Source: DTKD01 sp964494345 (lineage in GTDB: Bacteria; Armatimonadota; UBA5829). From it: a DNA stretch of 64,000 nucleotides. The notes beneath the pieces are model-generated. The model was given only the letters and a program-made list of their open reading frames with translations. It ran no database searches and was not told where the DNA came from. A program made the translations under genes and the position numbers. Every line of letters begins with the position of its first letter. Position 1 is the first letter of the stretch. The stretch is taken from positions 69,679 through 133,678 of the forward strand of contig CAZBSI010000008.1 in the NCBI GenBank assembly GCA_964494345.1, in the 5' to 3' direction. Shown in pieces: positions 40,977 through 49,151 of the stretch.

Positions 40977-43106
40977 CTATCGTGCGCCCTTGCTCGAGTT
41001 TCTAATAGTTTTTGTGCCACCAGCGAGCTGCGGCAGCCCAACGCCCTCGTAGGAGCGATGATAGTGGAAGTAGCTGCTGGAGTCTTCCCTTCGGACTTTG
41101 TTCAGGACAACACCCAACAGATGTATTCCAACGCTGTCCAATCTCGCGCGCAGTTCGGACTCACTTCCCCTGGGCACTCTGCCCGCGGAGTGAACAACCA
41201 CAGCATTTCCGACGATACTGGCCACAAGGACCGGGTCCGGGAATGCAATGCCCGCAGGAGTGTCGAAGATAACGAAATCAGCCAGATCAGATATCTGCTG
41301 AGCAAAATCTTTCATCTCCGGAGATCGGAGCAGCTTGACCGGGTTATCCGGAATCGGCCCGGACCCAACCAGCAGCAGGCCCGGCACTCTTGTCGGCATC
41401 AGCGCATCTTCCAGCGTGGCTCCGCCGCTGAGAATATTCGTAAGCCCAACACGGTTCTCCACATTGAAAATCAGATGCTGTGTCGGTTTGCGAAGGTCAG
41501 AATCGACCAAAATAACCCGTGCGCCTTCCCGTGCCAACGCGACGGCAAGGTTAGAAGCGGTAATGCTGCGGCCTGCATCAGGCTCAGCGCTGACAATCAC
41601 AATCGAATTGCTCTCATTCTCCTGCGTAGCAATCCAGAGGTTGGAAGTCAGCATCTGATACGCCACATCCATAATCTCCGGACAGTTCTGCCTCGGCAGC
41701 GAGTGAGCCCTGGAAGTCGGAACAGCGGCAAGAACCGGCAAGTCGAGCAGTTTCTCAGCATCGTTGACGGTCTTGACCGTGTTATCCGTATAATGCAGCA
41801 GAAACGCGACGCCGACACCCATCAACGGGGCCAACATCAACGCAAGTATAATCTTCAGGCCCTGTTTTTGATCGACCGGCCGAACGAACGCCGGGTCGAT
41901 GGTCTTTAGAGCAACTTCGTTTTTGTTCTGCTGCTCCAGAATCTTAGCCTCATCGAGCTTGTTTTTCATCAAGGCATAGGTGTCGGTGGCTGTTTTCAGG
42001 TCGACCATCAATTCAGCCATTTTGGCTTCTTTTTCGGGCAACTGAGCCATCTCTGCCCTTGCCTCGTTGGCAACATTTTGAGCAGCAGTCTGCTGTGCCG
42101 CCGTGGCGACATCCTCCACTCTGGCGTTTACATAAGTATTTGCCGCGTTTTGATATACTGGGTTTTTGGATTCGGACGTGCCTGCAACATATTCTTCTTT
42201 CGTGCCCAGAAGTTCCTGTTTAACATTGTCGATCTGCGCCTGTACGGCGAGCACTTCCGGGTGATTGGGCCCTCGACGGGACTGCCCCGGCCCCCCGTTG
42301 AGCATGCTGGCCTTCTTCGTCTCCAAGTCGACTAACAGCTCAGTCAAACGCTGCCAGATGGGGTTGCGCGAGACGGTTTTGCCGCTTTCCTGCCATTCAT
42401 TGAGCCTCTCGACTTCTTTAAGGGCTTGATTCGATCGAGCCGCCGCCGCCTGATGGGCAATTTGCGTTGTGGAGAACGTCTCCTCGGCACGGCTGATCCT
42501 TTGAATAGCCGCTGCGGATTGCTGGTCTATTTGAATGACGCCGCTTTCCTCTTTATACTTCTTGACGGCGTTCTGCGCGCGGATCATTGCGGCGTGGGTC
42601 GCCTCGATTTGAGCTTCAATGAACTCCTTGCTCTGGCTGACAGATGCGTTATTGAGGTCGGCATATACTTTTTTGAACTCAGCCGCGACCACGTCTGCCG
42701 CGACTTTTGCAGCCTCAGCATCCGGAAGCGTAACCTCAATTGCGAGTATGTTAGTATCTCTAACCGGGGTTACGGATGTGGCAGACAGTATCCGCCTCGC
42801 GTCGTAGTTCAACCCCAGGTCCGAAAGCGTCTGAGCCGCGTTTTGCATAACCCTCTGGCTGGTGGCCAGATTGCCCAGATTCGATATCTGCAACTGCAAA
42901 TCCGTCGGGCTGCTCACCAACTGAGACTGGTAAAGCGGGACTCCCAGATCCTTCAGGCTCCTGGACTCCATAACCGTAGTACGGCCGATATATAGAGGTT
43001 CTGAATTATAATTCCAGAACGCGACCGCAATCAACGCCGCCAACGTCCCCAATAGAATCAGCCAGCGTCTCCTGCGTATTACTCTATAGTAGCGCCAAAA
43101 TTCCAC
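40977..43106 (-). CDS. Wzz/BY-kinase-like polysaccharide co-polymerase with degenerate P-loop
   Basis: A 709-residue protein of the GumC/Wzc type. A first membrane helix (about 18-38) is followed by the Wzz fold, long coiled coils (about 160-420) and a second helix (LKIILALMLAPLMGVGVAFL). The cytoplasmic BY-kinase/MinD-like ATPase domain begins at about 490. Its Walker A reads SAEPDAGRSITASNLA, so the usual GKS/T lysine is Arg. Walker A' (VILVDSDLRKP) and Walker B (FVIFDTPAG) remain. A short tyrosine cluster SSSYFHYHRSYEG lies near the C-terminus. It controls chain length with Wza. Kinase activity is doubtful. The GTG at 43106 suits AGGAGG eight bases upstream. Confidence 0.85.
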   Translation of the reverse strand: MEFWRYYRVIRRRRWLILLGTLAALIAVAFWNYNSEPLYIGRTTVMESRSLKDLGVPLYQSQLVSSPTDLQLQISNLGNLATSQRVMQNAAQTLSDLGLNYDARRILSATSVTPVRDTNILAIEVTLPDAEAAKVAADVVAAEFKKVYADLNNASVSQSKEFIEAQIEATHAAMIRAQNAVKKYKEESGVIQIDQQSAAAIQRISRAEETFSTTQIAHQAAAARSNQALKEVERLNEWQESGKTVSRNPIWQRLTELLVDLETKKASMLNGGPGQSRRGPNHPEVLAVQAQIDNVKQELLGTKEEYVAGTSESKNPVYQNAANTYVNARVEDVATAAQQTAAQNVANEARAEMAQLPEKEAKMAELMVDLKTATDTYALMKNKLDEAKILEQQNKNEVALKTIDPAFVRPVDQKQGLKIILALMLAPLMGVGVAFLLHYTDNTVKTVNDAEKLLDLPVLAAVPTSRAHSLPRQNCPEIMDVAYQMLTSNLWIATQENESNSIVIVSAEPDAGRSITASNLAVALAREGARVILVDSDLRKPTQHLIFNVENRVGLTNILSGGATLEDALMPTRVPGLLLVGSGPIPDNPVKLLRSPEMKDFAQQISDLADFVIFDTPAGIAFPDPVLVASIVGNAVVVHSAGRVPRGSESELRARLDSVGIHLLGVVLNKVRREDSSSYFHYHRSYEGVGLPQLAGGTKTIRNSSKGAR

Positions 43107-43134
43107 GGACACATCCTCCTGTTTGCCGGCAAGA

Positions 43135-44145
43135 CTAGAAGCCTACCCGACGCAGATAGCTAAGATTGACCATCGTGCTGACCACCGATGCGACTCTGTT
43201 CCAATCGAACTTCTTGGAATCCGGCACAACCACGACGTCTCCAGGGTTCAATACAAGATCCTGCGACATATCTCCCGTATCGAACAATTTACGGAAGTTC
43301 GCCTTAATTCTCTCCGGCTTTGCAGGATCGCCGCGCATCAGCACAGTCTCCCTAATAGAGCCGCGCTCGGTTGATCCGCCCGCCAGGCTGATAGCGGAAA
43401 GGATAGTGGTATTGTCCTTAAGGCTGTATTGACCCGGGCGGTTAACCTGACCGAGCACATAGATCTTATTGTTGTACTCCTCGTGGGGAATATAAATCAC
43501 GTCTCCGTTTGTAAGGACGTGATTTTGAGACATATCCCCAGCGAGCAATTTTTTGATGTTGACGGGTATCTGGTGGTCGGCGTCTTTATGAGTCAGGGTG
43601 GCGGATTCAAGCATAGCGTCGTCCTGATAACTTCCCGCCAGACCAATTGCATCAAAGACGGTATCGCCGTCCTTAAACTCCCACGACCCCGGCCTTGACA
43701 CCGCGCCGAGCACCCGGACTTGCGGCTTATGCAGGCTTATCAGACTAACCTGCACCTTAGCATCGTATACAATGTCCTGTTCGGCCAGCAATTTGGCGAT
43801 CTTATCGGCAATTTGCGTCTGAGTAAGCCCAACGACTTCCATTTCGCCCAGATAAGGGACATTGATTGTGCCGCCTGGGGTGACCTGAAACTGCATTGCA
43901 CTGAGTTGTGACTCCCCCCAAACGTCCAGTCTGAGCACATCCTCCGCCACAACCCGGTAGTTTGGGTCGGCATTGTATGCAGTTACAGGCTCGGGAAGAG
44001 GATCATTTGCGGTAGGTGGCGTGTTGACCACCGACGGGACCGCAGCAACCCTTTGGTCAGTATCAACAGCAGCAGCAAACGCAGGCACGGCAATAAACAA
44101 AGCCGCCCCCAAAGCCGCCAACGGTTGTAGGACACGTGTTTTCAC
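43135..44145 (-). CDS. Polysaccharide export outer-membrane protein (Wza family)
   Basis: A 336-residue exported protein. The signal peptide (about 1-23) ends VPAFAA. Next come the polysaccharide export domain, with NYRVVAEDVLRLDVWGE, and two SLBB domains marked VRVLGAVSRPGSWEFKDGDT and IYVLGQVNRPGQYSLKDNTT. The protein has no lipobox Cys and no obvious C-terminal amphipathic helix of the Wza type. It forms the periplasmic or outer-membrane conduit for the EPS. The GTG start at 44145 has AGGAGG eight bases upstream, which decides against the longer frame from 44190. First gene of the EPS run. Confidence 0.9.
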   Translation of the reverse strand: MKTRVLQPLAALGAALFIAVPAFAAAVDTDQRVAAVPSVVNTPPTANDPLPEPVTAYNADPNYRVVAEDVLRLDVWGESQLSAMQFQVTPGGTINVPYLGEMEVVGLTQTQIADKIAKLLAEQDIVYDAKVQVSLISLHKPQVRVLGAVSRPGSWEFKDGDTVFDAIGLAGSYQDDAMLESATLTHKDADHQIPVNIKKLLAGDMSQNHVLTNGDVIYIPHEEYNNKIYVLGQVNRPGQYSLKDNTTILSAISLAGGSTERGSIRETVLMRGDPAKPERIKANFRKLFDTGDMSQDLVLNPGDVVVVPDSKKFDWNRVASVVSTMVNLSYLRRVGF

Positions 44146-44502
44146 GTTTGGTTCCTCCTGGAAAACGCACAGCTTCCCCGTCCCTTGCAATAAGATGCGG
44201 GTCCTGTAGTCTCAATTATTGACTTGCTGGCTCGTATCTTTAGACCGAGCTCAAGTATATATGCCAGCATATTTACGGAAGACACTCGGCCGCCGGTTCC
44301 CACGAAGTGATATTACAAGACTGAGCCGGCTATTTTTCGGCCTTAAAACTCATATCAAGGCTGCCTGCCCGGTATAACCCGTTGTATTTATGGGTTTGGC
44401 ACACTTTGTGCATACACCTTCATGCGAGAACGCCGAATAGTAGCGGAGTCGGCGGTTGATGTTGTCGGCCACACCAGTCGACAGTTAACGGGGTACCACA
44501 TT
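44146..44502. promoter_or_regulatory. Divergent intergenic region between EPS operon and PEP-CTERM gene
   Basis: No gene is seen in these 357 bases, which must hold promoters in both directions. On the plus strand TGGCAC-ACTTT-GTGCA (44397-44412) has the GG-N10-GC spacing of sigma-54 promoters and ends 90 bases before the ATG of the PEP-CTERM gene. The same bases form a GCACA-CTT-TGTGC palindrome. No convincing TTGACA/TATAAT pair was found for the EPS direction. Confidence 0.5.
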
Positions 44503-45348
44503 ATGCGATTATTGATACGAGTATTACCAATTGTATTAGCACTAGGGCTTGCGGGCGCCCTTCTAGCGCCTGTATTTGCGGCCCAGTCCTCGCCACCCGG
44601 ATCATATTTGAAATATTCGGTATCATCCGTGGATGAATTGCGTGAACAGGTGGCAAATGACTCGTTGTTGCGCAACAGATACTCCCTCCACTTTGGCGTA
44701 TCACCGGAAGCCCTGGATGAGTATTTTAACACAAATCTGCAACTAATTACTCTAAAGCAATCCCTAAAAACGCAATGTTGGTATGTCGACAAGAAGGGCC
44801 GGACCCACGTCAAGACCAAAATCCTGCCCAAAGGCACCAAAGTGTTTACCACCAAAACAGGCAAACCGGTGATTCAGGCCTCGTGCGGCAACCCGCTGAG
44901 AACCGACCTGCCGGATCGAGAGTCGACCAAGGGCATAACCGAAACCATCGAGTCCGAAAACGCCTCTGCGGCAATGGCTCCGCCTGCCCCAGAAGTCGAG
45001 ACCATGGTTTTGCCGGCGCCTGAAGAAGTCATTACTACAGCCGCAGTCATGGCTCCGCCTGCCCCTGCAGCGGCAGCAACACTGCCGATTATGGCTCCAC
45101 CGGTTATGCAACCGATCGCCGCATCTGCGGTGTCAATCGCGCCGGTTGCGGCAGCAGCGGCAGCAGCGGGATCCGGAGCAGGTTCAGTGCTGGGTGTGCT
45201 GGGCGGCCTCGGAGCGGTTGCCGGATTGGCCGGCGGAGGTGGCGGAGGTGGTTCGCATGCACCGTCGGTTCCGGAGGCATCAAGCCTGCTGGTATTGCTC
45301 AGCGGCCTTGGCGCAATGCCGTTGGCGTTTAAACTTCGGCGCAAATAA
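44503..45348 (+). CDS. PEP-CTERM sorted extracellular protein
   Basis: A 281-residue exported protein. The signal peptide (about 1-24) ends VFAA. A folded N-terminal part (about 30-140) carries two Cys (TQCWYVDKKGR and IQASCGNP) and the pattern ILPKGTKVFTTKTGKPV. A long Ala/Pro-rich stretch follows with MAPPAP repeats, then a glycine run. The C-terminus is a textbook PEP-CTERM signal: VPEASSLLVLLSG, a hydrophobic helix, then KLRRK. The exosortase at 39061 should cleave at this signal. The start at 44503 puts Met directly before the signal peptide; the ribosome site is weak. The function of the N-terminal domain is not recognised. Confidence 0.88.
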   Translation: MRLLIRVLPIVLALGLAGALLAPVFAAQSSPPGSYLKYSVSSVDELREQVANDSLLRNRYSLHFGVSPEALDEYFNTNLQLITLKQSLKTQCWYVDKKGRTHVKTKILPKGTKVFTTKTGKPVIQASCGNPLRTDLPDRESTKGITETIESENASAAMAPPAPEVETMVLPAPEEVITTAAVMAPPAPAAAATLPIMAPPVMQPIAASAVSIAPVAAAAAAAGSGAGSVLGVLGGLGAVAGLAGGGGGGGSHAPSVPEASSLLVLLSGLGAMPLAFKLRRK

Positions 45349-45377
45349 TACTTCGCACAATCAAGACTCGCATTATA

Positions 45378-45414
45378 GAGCGCAGCCTCAGACAGTTGGA
45401 AGCAGGCTGCGCTC
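45378..45414. terminator. Hairpin between convergent PEP-CTERM and smc genes
   Basis: GAGCGCAGCCT (45378-45388) pairs perfectly with AGGCTGCGCTC (45404-45414) around a 15-base loop. On the plus strand it is followed by TTCTGT, a weak U-tract. It lies 30 bases after the PEP-CTERM stop and contains the smc stop codon in its loop side, so it probably ends the plus-strand transcript. Confidence 0.6.
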
Positions 45415-48400
45415 TTCTGTGTCTGTGGATTCTGAAGCTAACTTGACCGAGATGATCTTGCTGATGCCAGGCTCCTGCATGGTGACGCCGTAAAGAGTGT
45501 CGGCCGCCTCCATTGTGGATCTGTTGTGTGTGACGACGATGAACTGCGAGGTTTTGGCGAAGTCCTTCAGCACCTCGACAAATCGCTCTACGTTGCTTTC
45601 ATCAAGCGGCGCATCGACTTCGTCCATCACTACGAGCGGGCTGGGTTTTGCCAACAGCAGCGCGAATATGAACGCGCACGCCGTCAATGCCCTCTCCCCG
45701 CCCGATAACAACGCCATATCCTGAAGTTTTTTGCCCGGGGGCTGCACACTGACGTTGATGCCGGTCTCCAAAAGGTCATTTGGTATGGTGAGTGACAGCT
45801 CGGTCTTGCCGCCGCCGAAAAGGCGCTTGAACATCACGTCGAAGTTGGAGGCAACTAAGTTGTAAGTCTCCATAAACAGGCCGCGTGTGTTAATATCGAG
45901 TTCGCGTATTGCCGCATTTATCTGTTCTTTCGCCTGTTCGAGATCGGCTCGTTGAGCTACGAGGAAGTCCCATCTTTCTTTGATGCGCTCGTATTCCTGC
46001 ACTGCGCCGATATTGACCGGGCCCATGTCCTTGATTTCTCTGCGCAGACGGGCGACCTCGCTTGCTGTACCTCGTTCGACCTCGACTTCCTCCGGCCAGT
46101 TCATCGCCTGATCTTTGGAGATGCCGTATTCCTCGAAGAGTCGCTCCGCTGCAAGCGTAACCTGCACCTCGAGTCGCGCCTCTTTTACGTCGGCGTCGTG
46201 GTTCTGTTCAAAGACCTGCGTTCGCTGCCTGGAAGTCTCTTTCAGTCGATTTTCGATGTGCAGTGCGGTCGAAGATTCCGTAGACTTCTCCGTCGTCAGT
46301 GATTTGAGGCTGATATCCGCCGCATCGAGTAGTTGCTGCTGTCGCGCGCGTTCGGTTTCTACGGTCTTCCGTTCTTCTACTATTGAATCGATACTCGTCG
46401 AGGTGTTACCCGCCGTCGATCGTCGAATCCCAAGCTCTGCGGTCATATTATCAATGGAAAGCCGCATCTCCGACAGGTTTTGCCGCATTGAGGAGACTCT
46501 CTGGTTCGAGGCGGCGAAGTCCGAATTGAGACTCATAAGCTCCGCACGAGCGACGTTTCGTTGCTGCTGCAGGCTTTCCATGTCCTGTTCTGCGCCGGCC
46601 ACTTTCTCATCAAGGTCCTCGTTGGCGTGACCGATAGTTTCCAACAGCTTCTTCAGTTCTTCGGTGGATGCAAGCTCTTCTTTGAGCAACAGCCCGGTCT
46701 GTTCCTGCTCGGCACGCGCCGTATCCAACTGGTTGATTAGACGCTGGGTTTCACGGGACGCGAAATCCGCTCGTTTGGAATGGTCGGCATGCTGGAGTCT
46801 GGATTCGGATATTTGGTTTTCCGATTCAGTGATTTCGTTATAAAGGTCGGATATGCTCTGCTGTGCAGCCTCGGATTGCTGTGAGAGTTGCCTGGATTGC
46901 GCATCGAGGGAAGCGAGTTCGGCTGTCAGCGCATCTATTTCCTGTTTGCGAATCAGCAGCCCAGGCCCCTTACTTTTGCGAGCGCCGCCTGTGATTGCGC
47001 CGGATGGGACGATCAGCTCGCCTTCGAGAGTCACGATCTTGTTCCAGCCGGTAAGCGTGCGCGAAAGCCCGACGGCGTCGTCGATATTCTGTGCGACAAC
47101 GGTGCGGCCGAGCAGTGATCTGATGGCCGCGTCGTATTTCGGTTTATAATTGACGAGTTGAGCGGCGATTCCGAGCGAGCCCGCCCGCTTATCCATCTGA
47201 CCGCGAACTTCCTGGCCGCCGGTTCTTAAACCGTCAAGAGGCAGAAATGTGGCGCGACCCGCCTGGTTTTGCTTAAGAAACGCGATAGCTCCCTTAGCCT
47301 GGTCGACGGTGTCGGATATAATGTCCTGCAAACTGGCTCCGAGAGCAGTCTCCAGCGCGACTTCATAGCCCTTTGGCACGTCGATGACATCGGCGACTAC
47401 GGCGAAGTCTCCAGTTAATTTGCCGGACTTGGCAGCCGCCATCACGCTTCGGACGCCTTCGTAGAACCCCTCGTGAGCCTCCGCCATTTCAGTAAGAGTG
47501 CCGAGGCGGGAGGACTTTGAGGCAATTTGTCGGGTCTGTTCGGCGTGACGGGTGTTCAGTTCCGCTAATTCGGCTTCGGCGGATTTTCGACTTTCGACTA
47601 CATCGGCAAGCTGGCCGCCAAGCTGCTTTATGTTTTCCTCAATAGAGGCGGCCTGGGCGGCGGCGTCTTTTTGAGATTTTTCGGCGGCTTCGAGTTGGGA
47701 CTGCAGTTGTGCTATCTCTTGATTATGCTTAGATTCGACGGACTGCAAATCGGCGATGCGTTGACGAGAGTTCTGCAGAGCATTGCGCTTTGCGGCGATT
47801 TCTTTTGCCAGCTCGAGATAATTGCTCTTCTGATCGTTGACCGAGCGGGAGGCGTCCTCGAAGAGCTTATCGAGTTCAGCCAAAGCGGCTGCCTTGGCCT
47901 CAACATTTGCCTTGATCTCTGCGACCTCTGCGGCGGTCTGTTGTTCCTGCGTTTCAAGCTCGGACAGGCGGGATTTTGTATCTTCGATGCGGGCGACAAG
48001 GTTGGATATTTCCTCGTCGGTCTGAGCGATCTGGGACTTTGCCGATTTCAGCCGCTCTTCGAGCAGCGCAGCCCTGCTGTCGAGTCGCTGCACGTTGCCA
48101 GATAAGCCGGCCTGGGCGCGCCTGGCAGATTCGACTTCCTCTTCAAGCCTGTTTAATTTGGCCGACTGAGCCTCATGTTGGGCTTCGAGTTCTTCGAGTT
48201 GACGATCGTATTCTTCGAGTTTGCCCGCCGAATTCTGTTTAGACTGGCGCACTTCTTCTAATGATTCAGTGTGCTTTCGCAGGTCGCGTATAAGAAGTCC
48301 AATCTCGATTTCGTTGAGCCGGGCTTGCAGTTCTTCAAATTTCTTTGCCTGCTCTGCCTGCTCGGCCAACGGTTCGAGTTGGCCATCAAGCTCGGACATA

Positions 48401-48981
48401 ATATCGCAGACTCGCAGGAGGTTGGCCTGAGTTTTGTCGAGCTTGCGATTGGCTTCCTCACGCCGGTAGCGATATTTTTTTATCCCGGCGGCTTCCTCGA
48501 TAAGTTCACGGCGATCCTCGGCTTTGGCGGAGAGAATAGCGTCGATTTCACCCTGGGATACGAACGAATAAGCCTCCCTGCCGATCCCCGTGTCCAGGAA
48601 CAGTTCGTAGATGTCCTTTAATCGGCAGCGGGCCTTATTGATGAAATACTCGCTTTCCCCGGATCGGAAAGCCCTGCGGGTGACAGTGACCTCATTATAG
48701 CTTAACGGCAGTGTGCCGCAGGTGTTGTCGAGAGTAAGAGAGACCTCGGCCATACCTAGAGCGCGTTTTTTGTCGGTGCCGCTGAATATGACGTCGATGG
48801 CGCGTTGGGCGCGGATGTTGCGGACGTTGGATTCGCCGAGAACCCACATAAGAGCTTCAGCGATGTTGCTTTTGCCGCAGCCGTTTGGCCCGACGACGCT
48901 CGTCATACCGGAGCTAAGATGAATATCAGTTTTATCGGCAAACGATTTGAAGCCGAGAATTTCTAATGATTTGATGAACAT
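45388..48981 (-). CDS. smc: Chromosome segregation protein SMC
   Basis: A 1197-residue condensin ATPase. The N-terminal head starts MFIKSLEILGFKSFADKTDI, with Walker A GPNGCGKSNI (about 32-41) and the Q-loop in FVSQGEIDAILSAK. Coiled coils span about 170-500 and 670-1010, separated by the hinge (about 515-655; VVADVIDVPKGYEVALETAL and GGARKSKGPG). The C-terminal head has LLSGGERALTACAFIFALLL and Walker B VVMDEVDAPLDESN. Length and layout are normal. It organises and segregates the chromosome with ScpA/ScpB, which are not in the window. It stands alone on the minus strand. Confidence 0.97.
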   Translation of the reverse strand: MFIKSLEILGFKSFADKTDIHLSSGMTSVVGPNGCGKSNIAEALMWVLGESNVRNIRAQRAIDVIFSGTDKKRALGMAEVSLTLDNTCGTLPLSYNEVTVTRRAFRSGESEYFINKARCRLKDIYELFLDTGIGREAYSFVSQGEIDAILSAKAEDRRELIEEAAGIKKYRYRREEANRKLDKTQANLLRVCDIMSELDGQLEPLAEQAEQAKKFEELQARLNEIEIGLLIRDLRKHTESLEEVRQSKQNSAGKLEEYDRQLEELEAQHEAQSAKLNRLEEEVESARRAQAGLSGNVQRLDSRAALLEERLKSAKSQIAQTDEEISNLVARIEDTKSRLSELETQEQQTAAEVAEIKANVEAKAAALAELDKLFEDASRSVNDQKSNYLELAKEIAAKRNALQNSRQRIADLQSVESKHNQEIAQLQSQLEAAEKSQKDAAAQAASIEENIKQLGGQLADVVESRKSAEAELAELNTRHAEQTRQIASKSSRLGTLTEMAEAHEGFYEGVRSVMAAAKSGKLTGDFAVVADVIDVPKGYEVALETALGASLQDIISDTVDQAKGAIAFLKQNQAGRATFLPLDGLRTGGQEVRGQMDKRAGSLGIAAQLVNYKPKYDAAIRSLLGRTVVAQNIDDAVGLSRTLTGWNKIVTLEGELIVPSGAITGGARKSKGPGLLIRKQEIDALTAELASLDAQSRQLSQQSEAAQQSISDLYNEITESENQISESRLQHADHSKRADFASRETQRLINQLDTARAEQEQTGLLLKEELASTEELKKLLETIGHANEDLDEKVAGAEQDMESLQQQRNVARAELMSLNSDFAASNQRVSSMRQNLSEMRLSIDNMTAELGIRRSTAGNTSTSIDSIVEERKTVETERARQQQLLDAADISLKSLTTEKSTESSTALHIENRLKETSRQRTQVFEQNHDADVKEARLEVQVTLAAERLFEEYGISKDQAMNWPEEVEVERGTASEVARLRREIKDMGPVNIGAVQEYERIKERWDFLVAQRADLEQAKEQINAAIRELDINTRGLFMETYNLVASNFDVMFKRLFGGGKTELSLTIPNDLLETGINVSVQPPGKKLQDMALLSGGERALTACAFIFALLLAKPSPLVVMDEVDAPLDESNVERFVEVLKDFAKTSQFIVVTHNRSTMEAADTLYGVTMQEPGISKIISVKLASESTDTEERSLLPTV

Positions 48982-49076
48982 GGGTTATGAATCCGAACCG
49001 GGGATTAAGCTGAGATAGCATAACATTATCAGGCGGCCGGGGTCAACGAAAATCCGCCGTTTATGCAATTTCGTGT

Positions 49077-49105
49077 TTGACGCCAACTGTCGGGTTTGTT
49101 AGACT
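49077..49105 (+). promoter_or_regulatory. Sigma-70-type promoter upstream of Tat-exported oxidoreductase
   Basis: TTGACG (49077-49082) and TAGACT (49100-49105) are separated by exactly 17 bases, as in the promoters at 672 and 60471. The start codon is at 49152, leaving a leader of about 40 bases. Confidence 0.55.
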
Positions 49106-49151
49106 TGCAATAATTACGTATCCTGGATTGCTCGCATGCGAGGATATTCGT

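Noticed and set aside
40773..41909. Plus-strand open frame of 378 codons
   Set aside because: Antisense to the BY-kinase-like gene and crosses the tandem repeats; Arg/Gln-rich shadow frame.
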